Part shown: one piece after another, positions 1 through 9,400 of the stretch
How positions within the stretch are numbered: position 1 is the first letter of the stretch
Layout of the letters: each line of letters opens with the position of its first letter
Assembly: GCA_000310025.1 (NCBI GenBank)
Contig: FN649728.1
Coordinates: forward strand, 5,421,534-5,432,898
Direction: 5' to 3'
DNA: 11,365 nt
Source: Ectocarpus siliculosus
Taxonomy: Eukaryota; Sar; Phaeophyceae; Ectocarpales; Ectocarpaceae
Translations under genes and position numbers: made by a program
Notes under the pieces: model-generated
Database searches by the model: none
Told to the model about the DNA's origin: nothing
Seen by the model: only the letters and a program-made list of their open reading frames with translations

Positions 1-114
1 CAAAACAAGCAAGAGACTCGGATCGGCGCTGTGTGCACGACCTTGTGCACTCTCTCTGCAAGGTAATTTCTGGATCTGGGCGTCTGCAAACCAACCAAGT
101 TCAAGTGAGACACA

Positions 115-129
115 GGGAGGGAGGGAGGG
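115..129 (+). other. G-quadruplex motif in leader
   Basis: Four GGG runs are separated by single A residues, giving a minimal-loop G-quadruplex consensus on the transcribed strand. A purine-rich GA tract follows to about 139. It would lie in the presumed leader or first intron of the hnRNP F/H-like gene. The motif is read directly; folding and function are inferred. Confidence 0.6.
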
Positions 130-747
130 AGAGAGAGATTGATAGGGACGTTGCCTGCGGTGCGTTTGTTTCTGGCGGGAGATCCGGTAGCCAAAAATCT
201 CAGCGCGGCGGCAGAGAGACCGAAAACTGCAAAAAGCCGCGGAGACTTTGCCCATGCGCACGGACTGATTTGTGTAGCGGGTGCCCTCTAGATCAAGGAC
301 CGTCGCCGGTAGCCTCTTGGCGTTGCTGGCCCCGGTGCGATTGTGTGGAAGGATCCGCGCTCGCCTCGCGATCTTCTCGGCCTTTGCGCGCGTACCTTAC
401 CTGCTGCCTCTCCCTGTCTGGTCTGTATACGCCCGCGCAGCGGAGACACACCGGCAGCACAAACAAATAATGGATGGATGGACGATTGGATTCCAAGCAA
501 CTCGCTTCCGCTTGCTGCGTGTGTGATGTTGCCGTACCCCCAGCAGCAGTAGCCCTGGATCCTCAGCTTAGCGAGCGATCCTGCGTAGGAGTCGGGGGGA
601 TTGATTTGTTGGCCGTGTGTGTCGGCGACTGCTGTCTGCCCGCGCGCTGCTGTGGCTCTGTTCGTATCCCTCCACCGAAATGTCGGACACACCTTCATGT
701 TCTTTGCTCGTCGGTCCTGGCTCATTTTTATCTTTTTTTTTAACCCG

Positions 748-770
748 CTCTCTCTCTCTCTCTCTGTCTC
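748..770 (+). repeat. Short (CT)n microsatellite
   Basis: An uninterrupted CT run lies at 748-765, then a single G interruption, then TCTC. It sits in the leader region and makes the overlapping reading frames look open without being coding. Confidence 0.85.
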
Positions 771-948
771 TTGTTTTCTTTGAAGGCGTGTCGTCATTCA
801 TCGCCCGTTCATTTGAATCTCAAGGAGACCGAACCCACCAACAGGGTGTGGGTGTGTGTGTGTTTTTTTTTACGAGAAAAAATCTCTTGCTGCCACTACA
901 CAGCAGGCACCCACACATTATCCTCCGAACGCTGCTGTTGCCCCCCCA

Positions 949-973
949 TCTCTCTCTCTGTCTCTCTCTCTCT
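949..973 (+). repeat. (CT)n tract, candidate polypyrimidine tract
   Basis: A CT repeat with one G interruption is followed by more pyrimidines to about 990. It lies 40-80 bases upstream of the acceptor-like CGCACAG at 1026-1032 and could serve that acceptor. Confidence 0.7.
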
Positions 974-1033
974 TGTCCTCTCCCTCTTCTTACGCTATTG
1001 CGATCCGGTGGCAACACAACATCATCGCACAGG

Positions 1034-1132
1034 ATGGAAGGAGGCTACGGGCAGGGAATGACCATGCGGCAGGGCCAGGGGCAGGGTATGCAGGGGCAGT
1101 TGGGACAGGGGATGGGCCAAGGGATGCAGCAG
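1034..1132 (+). CDS. Exon 1: N-terminal Gly/Gln/Met-rich segment
   Basis: This exon encodes 33 residues beginning MEGGYGQGMTMRQGQG and continuing with GMGQ-type units to MQQ. The composition matches exons 2 and 3, which is why I place it in the same gene despite the long intron. It ends in phase 0 at CAG followed by GCAAGA, the shape expected of a GC-AG intron donor. An alternative GT donor at 1142 (CCG|GTGTTT) is also phase 0 and would add Ala-Arg-Pro, but it fits the donor consensus less well. The start codon is preceded immediately by an acceptor-like CACAGG, so the exon may open at 1033. Confidence 0.75.
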
Positions 1133-3381
1133 GCAAGACCGGTGTTTTGGTTGTTAATATTGTTGTTGTGGCATTCATGTATGTGTATGTGTTTTATTGC
1201 CGAAAGGGGGACCTCTTCTCTCCGTCCCCCGCTTGCATTTTGGCGCCCTCTCCCTCTCCTTGCGGAAAAAAGGCGAGCGGCGGCTAGATCGGACATGACA
1301 GACCCCCCAAGTAGATTCAATTTTTTTAAGGAGAGGACGTGCGGGCCGAGAGAGAGGTAGACCTTTTCCCACGCTTCTCCGAACGAGCGCAAAGCGCCTT
1401 CTTGTTTTGGTTGCAAAATTCTCCTCCAAGTGTTTTTCTCCCGCCGGAACCACACAACACATCATAAATACTTTCCCCTGTATCTTTGGATCCCCGAACA
1501 ACATCGGCGCAAGGTGCAAGCCTTTGCCACGCGGGGCGTAGGGTTACACATTTACGACCCTGGCCGCCTTGCAGTGACCGGCTGCGCGTGTTTTTCTAGT
1601 TTTTGAATTCTGGCGCTTTTTTTTCGGACTCGTTCGGTGGTGACGATGACATGACATATGGGCGGGCTGGATGTTTGTGGGCATCGCGAGTTTTGTATGC
1701 ATACCCATCATACAAGAGAAGTAAGAACGCGATTCATTTGCATACATACATATCTTGAGGCTACTACAATACAAGCATGCTCGATTTGACCCTGCTGCTG
1801 CGGAGCTGGAAAATCCAGTCAAACTTTTCTGTTCCATCTCTTCTTTCTCTCTTCCTCCCCCCGCGACGATTATTTCGATACACATCTGTGCGGCAACCCT
1901 CAACCGACTGTTTTTTTTTTCATAAACCGTGGCTGTGCGGGTAGGCTCGTCGTCTTTATTTTGGCCTGTTGTTTGGTGCGCGCGCTGGCAACTCTTGTCT
2001 TTTCTTAAATCACTCGCGCTTACTAGGCGGCATCGAAAACTCCCGTTCGGCCTTCTTTCTTTGGACCATCCCTGGGTACTTTTTCGTTAACGATGGCAAG
2101 AAGTTGCTGGGGTATGTTGGTTGGGGGGACGCCCAACGCGTTTTTCGTCCACGCTCTTTTTTTCTGTGCGCAGGTGAATGCCCAACACCAGGTCCCCCAA
2201 GAGAGAGATGGATGGGATACTTATGCACGTCACAGCAGATAATATTTCTCTTGGTTGGTGTAGACATGTAATTTTTTTGTCCGCTCGCTGTAGGGAGCTC
2301 TCCTGAAACTTCATTCGTCTGCACCTGCTCGTGCTCGTGAGGCTAATCTTTTCTGCACGTAGCATATGTCGGGCGAGAGGGGAAAAAAAAAAAACACTTG
2401 CCGACAAGTAGTTGTTAACTATCCTGTGTTGTTCCCCTCGTTGGACTTCGAACGAAGTCACTGAAAGTGCATGGCACGAAGGAGCGTGGTGGGTTGTCGG
2501 ATTTATCCACACCCTCCACGCGCGTGCCCAGCCGCTCATTCGTGCGAGTGCGCCCTCCTTTTTCGGCCGCCAGATCATCACGTCGGAGGGGGGCGTTGTC
2601 GCCTTTGGCGCCAATAGATAGCCACACAGCACTCGATTTCGATTCCCACCGCACCCAACTTTCTCACATCGCTTCTTGGGGCCTGAACTGCTGTTGGTTC
2701 CTAGTATACCGTATACCACCAGATCGTATGGTCTAGAGTACGCACGCCCAATTGAAGACATGGAGGTGGATACAGCTGTATCTGATATCCATAAGTGAAT
2801 ACTGTTGTAGAGAGAGAGCGTCGATCGAGCCTCACTCGAGAGTAACACTGAATCTTCTCTACATGTCCTGTGTATATGCATAGGCACGCAATATAATAGT
2901 GCCAAGGGAACTCGCTCGCTCGTTCGGAAGGATCACTGCTGCAAGACCTCGAGGCCCAGGTTCCATGAAACGTCTGGCATTTAGAGTGGCGTAAGAAATT
3001 GGGCCCAACCTCCGGCTCTCGACACTATTATAGCGTATGGTCGTATGTCCTCCTTGTGTGTTGATTTTTTAGCTTGGCAGTTTTACGTCGTTGCGACACC
3101 ATGAGCCTTGCTCCGAAATACCAACGGCTCTTAGGAGCGGGCCGGTGCCGCCGTTGGTAGACCTTCCTTCACCCCAGGTTAGAAAAGCCGAGCCGGACAT
3201 TAATTCGAATGGATGATCGGGGCCGAGCGTACTACCCAAGGCGACCAATTTTCGTCGCGCCCGTGCGTTGTGCGTTTTGGATCCCCGCCCACGAAGAGAG
3301 AAAGTCAGCCTGCGTCTCCGGCGACACAGGCGGAGCGGGCGAAGAAGCTCGTTATTTTTTTGCATCCGTCAACTTTTCGTC

Positions 3382-3471
<90 letters not shown>

Positions 3472-6400
3472 GTCAAGTCAAGTGTTGGAGGTTCCCTCCC
3501 CCTCCCCCGAAACCCCGAGGTACCAGTCCGGGTACACTGCTGTGCAGTAAATGCGGAGTGGAGAACGACGGAGCCCTCTCGCAACACACCACAGCAGTTC
3601 ACGCGAGAGTTTTCGATGTCGTACAATATCTACCAAGAAGCAAGCTCGTCTAGAAAGTATCGGGCCGTGGTGAGGCTGAACCCCTGCGCCCGTCCCGCTA
3701 CGTGAGCGTGTCCGCACCCCGGATATTCCAAGTGAAAAAGACGTGCCGTATCTGCGCCCCCCCCCCCTCCCCCTAGGGATCCTTTCGTCCATCCATGCGC
3801 ATACCGAACGGGTGTGTGTTTTTTTTTGCCTTCGGGGGAACAGCGCGCGAATTTTTGGTACTTCACGATATCCGGCTCGGCGCAGCGGTCCTCCCTCTCG
3901 GCGAAGTTGTCGAAGTTGTCGCGGGGGTGGGGCGGCGGGGGAGATTGGTTAATTTGCCTCCGTGAGAGAGCCGTGGATGGATGGATGAATTAATGGATGC
4001 CGTTTGCAGCTGTACAGCAGTAGAAAAGAAGAGTCTTACTCCTTATCGCCGCTCCCGGCGCGGCGCGCACCTCTCTTGCGTGGGCGCCCCTGCAACCTGC
4101 CGTGCACAACACCCCTCTCCGCCCTGTGTAGTCTTTGTGTGGCACTGCCGAATACATGCGAAGGCGTGGTGCGTCTTGAAGCCGACGTGGGGCTGGCTGC
4201 TGTGGAGTGTCCGTGAACGCTTATTTGTTGCGTTGGGGAGTGGGGGAAAATATCATTCTGGCCACAAGTCACTCGTACCGGTTATTGTGAACAAATAGTC
4301 TTTCCCTCCACAAGTCTTCGGGTATTTGAATTTCGGCCTTTGGGGCAATCCGTGTGCCGCGAGGGACTGCGAACCACCTGACGGTAGTTACAGGCCTTCG
4401 AGAAAAGTTACAGCTGTCATCGAGTTGTCCGCAGACTGCTATTTACGCGGTATCTCTGGTTGGGAAGGGTTCGGGGGACCGTTGTGTCTGGTCATCCGAG
4501 CACGCGGCCCGCTAATGTTTTTTTTCCCAAAGCCGTGCAAAGGCGGCTATGTAGCTAAATAGCTTTCTGGCGCGAGACCGGTCTCCCGGGTGCCACGTTG
4601 GTTTCCCGCCGGGACACGTACTTTTTTTTGCGAACGTTGCTCCGATGACAAGAACGAGGTCGATGGGTGAGCTGCAAAAGACACCCTCGCCCCAGGGCGG
4701 GTGGTTCGGAGCCGTTCCCGATGCACAAACGGCGGTCTCAATGTCATCGGAGGGGAGACATCTCCCCCCCCCCCTTGAAGCCGGTGTTACCTGCTAACGA
4801 CACACGCAAACTCTGAGCCTTGTGTGAGGAAGCTTGTTTTCATGTACCGCAGGGTCAGGCAGGGTAGTGCTAGCTGTACCGCGCAAATGTTTTCCCCTCC
4901 GGCTGCCCTTGCGGAGGAGCCGAGACGCCCGCCTCAGTTGCACGTCGTTGCCCCACCCCCGGAGAGCATTCGTTCCGCGAATTTGCACCACTGCTGTCGA
5001 GGAGCAGTGCTAGACTCCGAGGGGGCGTGTGGGTCACTATCGCATGCCAGCCGGACCGACTTTGGCAGCTCGATTTCTCGAGTGACGAACAGCGCCCCGA
5101 TGCGGCGAAAAGGGAGGGTGGTTCAGGAGATGTGTTCGTCTACAGCTCTCCTCTTGCACGTGTGGGTCGGTTTTTGCGAACGAGCAACCTTATTGGATAT
5201 AATATGTACTGTCCGTATATGTGCAGAGGCACCGAGGTTTGGAACTCGGTCGAAGGGGCGTGCGATTGCTCTTGCTTTTTTTTCGGTGCTGTTCTTTGCC
5301 GTGAGGATGTAGTGCCGCGATCGAAGCAAAGAAGCAGCTTCGCATGAAGAGGACTAGATAATCTAGACCAAACAGAGATTTACGTTTGGAGGGGACGTGT
5401 TAGTCCGTCCGAGAGAAACGCTTCAGGGTGCACAACCACGACGCGGTAGATGATGCCATGGGAAGGCGGGGGAACAGGGTGTGGGAAGCGCGCGTGTTGC
5501 TACTTTGAAGAGGAGGAGCTTGTTGTTGTGTGACGCGTGTGCTTTCGGTGTCGTTCGTATGCATTAACATCCACACCAGCCTCGTCTGAGTTTTTTCGCG
5601 ACGTTCGTAAAAATCGATTTCAGTTGCCTACCGTGGCTGTACCCGCCAGCTAACTTGTCTTGGGAGCCTCTTCGTGCACGACGGCACCGCTAGCTAGCTA
5701 CGTGACAGGAGGACTCGTAGACCAGTATTAGACTAAAGCTTGAGTTCACTCAGATGTTGTATTCCGAAACCACATTGCATGGCATTGCTGCCGCTTTTCT
5801 GGGGCGGGAAAAAAAGAGGGGGTTGCCGGTTGCCAGCAGGGTTGGCGCACTTAAAACACATCAGCAGGTCAGCAAGCGGCTGTAGTGCTGGAGAACCCTG
5901 GCATCTAGCACACGGAAGGCTTGTTGTGTGGCACGCCAGCTTCGTACTTCCGCGCCAAGATCGAAGTCCCTTGCGGTAACTTCAAGTATAGACTAGTCGG
6001 GCCTGCCGAATGTGAAGCGTTTGGTCAGCCGGGATGCCCATTCAACCCATGGCAGATCTGGTTTGGCACAGCAAACGCCAGGATGATGACCAGCGTCTGG
6101 GTCATCCTTGTGGCACGTAGCCCGCGCCGGCCGTCATATCGCTCCGTCCCGGCATTGTAGGGATGCGAGGTCAATGGTCTAACGACTATAATACGGCATG
6201 CGTGTACACGAGTACATACCCTCCCCTCCGAACCACGAAGAGGCCGGATTGCTAATCGCGAGGCGTTTATTTTCTGAACTCTGGTGTGTCCCAGTTGGGG
6301 TGGCTTGACTCACACACGAGCACCTGTCTTTGACGCGAAGGTGCCGTCGTGGTCCATGGTGATTGACGTGAGACAGCCAACAAGCAGGGCCTCTTTTGTC

Positions 6401-9400
6401 GTACCTACCGTGTATCGTGGTGGGACCCGGTATTTTGTCAACGAAGCCGCCAAACAGAAACAGAAACAGCAGCGCTGCATACATCCGCAACAATACACAC
6501 AAGAGTCCACTACAAGAAAATTGCCTTCGTACAACCTCGTAGCTGCAACAGCATCGTGTTTGCTTTTTTGATTGGTGGTCTGAACTTGTGCATGAGCAGG
6601 GAGGGTACGGCGTCGCCGCGAACGGGCAGGGGATCGGCGTTAACCACATGGGAGGAGTTCAAGGGGTGGGTGGCGTGAACGGGCAGGTGAGAGGCACGAG
6701 ATGCAATATTAGGCGCTTCGGAAGGCTGGCTTTTCTCTCTGTCTCTCTGTGTGTGTCTCTCTCTCTCCTCTCTGTCTGTCTGTCTATCTGTCTCTGTCTG
6801 TCTGTCTCTCTCTCTCTCTCGCTGTCTCTCTCTGTCTCTCTCTGTCGGTTGAATTTTTGTCATTTCGAGTGTGGAAAACCGTGGGGGAGAGTAACACCTG
6901 TTTTTTTTTGTTCGAGAGGCCAATTCATGCGTTAGAGAAGCCTGTGTTTTGGGGGTTAGCCTTCGCCAACAGCTATGTGTCGCGATGTGTTGGGACGGAT
7001 CGCTTTTCACGGTGTCGCACGGCTTGACTCGCGAAGTGAAGAAGATCGAATGACGTGTTCTGCTGTCGTGTTCACGTGATCCGGCCTTCAACCTCACGTT
7101 GAACCAAGCTAGTTTTCCCGCGATAGTATTGGTTTTGCACGCGGTGCGGTTTGGTCTCCCGCGGTATTTGCCGTACGGCACGACTCGTGAGGACCCCACG
7201 TTCGCGAGGCAGTCGGAACCGTCAATGGCAAGGTAGTAGGCACAGCAGTAGACCTCAGTCAAGTAGCCAAGCGTGGCCGGACGGAACTCAAATGCAGCTC
7301 GGGAAGGCATGTAACGCGGTTCGGCGAAATTGGTCGAGTTGCAAGGCCGCCAGTAAGAGCACGTACGGACTGTTTGCTTCCTTTGAGCCCCGTTTCTCAT
7401 ATTTTCTTGTCTGTTTCTTGTCTGATTTTTGTTTCCTTTCTTTTTCTTTTTTTCATTCTGCGTGGACCCTTCGCACACGTTCCACCCGTCTCAAGGTACC
7501 GCAGCAAATGGCCCCCCAGCAAGGGATAATGAGTCAGGGGATGGGTCAAGGGATGGGTCAAGGGATGGGTCAAGGCATGGGGCAGGGCATGGGGCAGGGC
7601 ATGGGAGGGGTGGGGGTCGGGGTGGGGCATGGGAACGTCCAGGGAGCAGGCATGATGGGAGGTGGTGCTATGTCCACAATGAGCATGGGAGACTGTGAGT
7701 AGTCGGGTACAGATTTTTGTGATGCATTGCCGACGCTTTCACGCACATGCTGGCAGCAGGTCTACCACCCGGTTGGACCTTTTCTCTCTTGGCTCGCTAG
7801 GGGTGGCGTCTTGCCGTCTTTTCATTGGTCAGCCGGTTGGCTCGTTCTGCTTTGCGTTGATCTACATGGCCCACACGTACACACAGACATCACGACCTTT
7901 AGAATCTTGTCATGCTTTCAGCCGCACTACTGTAAGACTGACGTCTCCTCATTGGTAGGGAGGCCGATTTGCGCGTTCGATTCTATGCAGAGGGAAGGCA
8001 CACAGAGGCGTGTTCGCGATTGCACGTGTATCCCGCTGAAGGCTGGCGACCCTTCACTGGTCTGGTGATCAGCGCGTTCCACGCCCATTTGTGAAGAACA
8101 CACACACACGCACACACGAAATATTGCCCTGTACCGGTAGATCATCTGTGATTTTTGTTCGTTGTTCGACCGTCGGTCATGCCGCCGTATTTAGCACACA
8201 CATACAATAGACACAGCAGTTCTTGCCCAAACCTTCTTGAGGGCCGTTCCCGTAGGTGGCATGTCACACCCCCTTGGAGTGATTTTCAACGCCCGATTAC
8301 TCGACAGAGGACAGAATGGCGGTTCCGGAAATGACAGCGTTGGAAGCGTTGTCTCGTCAAAAGCTTTTCGACAACGTATCGCCGCTTGATTGCTGTATCC
8401 TCTTGGTCATGGTCGTGGAGCACTCGAGCCGTGAAAATCGGTCCGGCGGGTGTGATACCTTGTGTCACCTACGGTATGGTTATGAAGGAGCAAGTAGATT
8501 ATTTAAGGTTGCAAGGTTGCGGTTGTTGAATGCTCGTGTTGCACGACCATGTAAGAACGGGAAGTTGGCTTTGTATCTGGGAAACTCATGTCTGAACCGT
8601 GGGGGCGGGAACCTCGTCAGGGGGAATGCAGGTTGCCGTCCTGTGGGGATAGGCCGGGGTTGTCCCTACCACTCCACACCCTACTCTCTTTAACAAGGTA
8701 CACTAGTTATGCTCTCAGCAGCCCTAACCCCAACGCTATTCCTAACCCTCCATAATGTATTTGTACGATACGGCACGGCGGTTCAGACGTGCAATCTGCA
8801 GAGGATAGGAAGCCGATACGTGTACGCGTTCGCTTCTTGTACAAATGCTGCTATTGTGAAACATGGTACCTTGTTTGTGTTGGAGGTTTGTTGCGCACGC
8901 GACACCCGTGTAATTTTCGCTTACAACGGGTCCACCCGCAAGATTCAAAGATTGTGTGGGCCCTTCCGTATTTCGATGTGTATGTTGGTTGGCGCTTGTG
9001 TACCTCCCCTTTGGCCGATTGGCTCATTTTCTTTTCACAGACCCGTATCTATGGACGGACATAAAACCGTGAAATCGGCGTTATGGTCTCGTTTTTCTGA
9101 GCAAGGAGCCTTCTTTCCGTGGACGGCTTCTGAGAATGCCACCATAATCTTCTTGAGTCGATCACTCAGATCTCCAGAAAATGGACATGCTTTTTTTTTG
9201 TTGAAGGCTTGTTTCCTATATTCCCCCCCTGGATCTCAGAAACGTGCAGGATGGTATAATCTGTCACCAGGCAGAGGCGATGCCTCGATACCACATCAAC
9301 TCCAGCCAAGCGTCGATGACCTTATCATATTTTCCCTTCCACCAGAGGGAGAATGTTACTGTTGGCCTGTAGCGCTCTGAAAGCGCATGCACCGCAGCGG

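Larger units (their letters stand above)
1..1033 (+). other. Presumed 5' leader / 5' UTR intron, no supported gene
   Basis: This stretch holds no convincing coding sequence; its open frames run through simple-sequence DNA. The sequence just before the ATG at 1034 looks like a splice acceptor: a CT-rich tract at about 949-990 and then CGCACAG ending at 1032, one base before ATG. A donor-like CAAG|GTAATT occurs at 62/63. One reading is therefore a 5' UTR exon upstream (possibly 1-62), an intron 63-1032, and the start codon at the very beginning of the next exon. Alternatively the leader is unspliced, or translation begins further upstream. I see no convincing TATA box. The reading is an inference from splice-site shape only. 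Confidence 0.35.
1133..6599 (+). other. Intron 1 (long, probable GC-AG); no supported gene inside
   Basis: This stretch of about 5.5 kb separates two exons of matching composition and phase. It contains poly-T runs, a long (CT)n tract and mixed-composition DNA. Open stretches occur at 2087-2905 on the minus strand and at 2412-2621, 4004-4216, 5027-5347 and 5921-6160 on the plus strand. I recognise none of them as a protein family. A few (2412-2621, 4004-4216, 5921-6160) show some G/C bias at third positions and may be unrecognised small exons or decayed mobile-element sequence. An additional phase-0/0 exon of this gene inside the stretch cannot be excluded. The acceptor side has a T-rich tract at 6557-6570 and ends ATGAGCAG at 6599. 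Confidence 0.5.
6687..7504 (+). other. Intron 2
   Basis: The donor GTGAGA follows GGGCAG. The 3' end has a long T-rich tract (about 7393-7460) before two candidate acceptors: CTCAAG ending at 7495 and CCGCAG ending at 7504. It contains a degenerate CT/GT microsatellite and, further in, a coding-like open stretch on the opposite strand, which is described separately. Confidence 0.75.

Noticed and set aside
288-797. A 169-codon minus-strand open frame in the leader
   Set aside because: It is Arg/Ser-rich and passes through GA repeats. It has no recognisable family and is probably a composition artefact.
617-1360. A 247-codon plus-strand open frame that covers exon 1
   Set aside because: Only the part from 1034 to 1132 has coding character. 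Upstream it reads through CT repeats and downstream through T/G-rich intron.
2171-2190. A possible microexon between TGCGCAG and a GT at 2191
   Set aside because: The sites have the right shape, but the encoded residues (VNAQHQ) give no independent support. Chance sites are expected in 5 kb.
2087-2905. A 272-codon minus-strand open frame in intron 1
   Set aside because: It has weak codon bias, no recognisable domain, and overlaps another coding-like patch on the plus strand. It is left as part of the intron description.
3473-3705. A possible extra exon just after the long (CT)n tract
   Set aside because: No frame combines the right phase, a good donor and similarity to the Gly/Met/Gln-rich protein.
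5353-5366. Small palindrome around CTAGATAATCTAG
   Set aside because: It is too short and isolated to assign a role.
6510-7478. A single 322-residue antisense protein
   Set aside because: Its lower part is a CT microsatellite read as Arg/Glu-rich peptide plus the antisense of exon 2, and its start is in a poly-A-like tract. Only the middle block was kept as a low-confidence feature.
8709-9380. A 223-codon plus-strand open frame in intron 3
   Set aside because: Third positions show no bias, I recognise no motif, and the flanking exons splice cleanly in phase across it.
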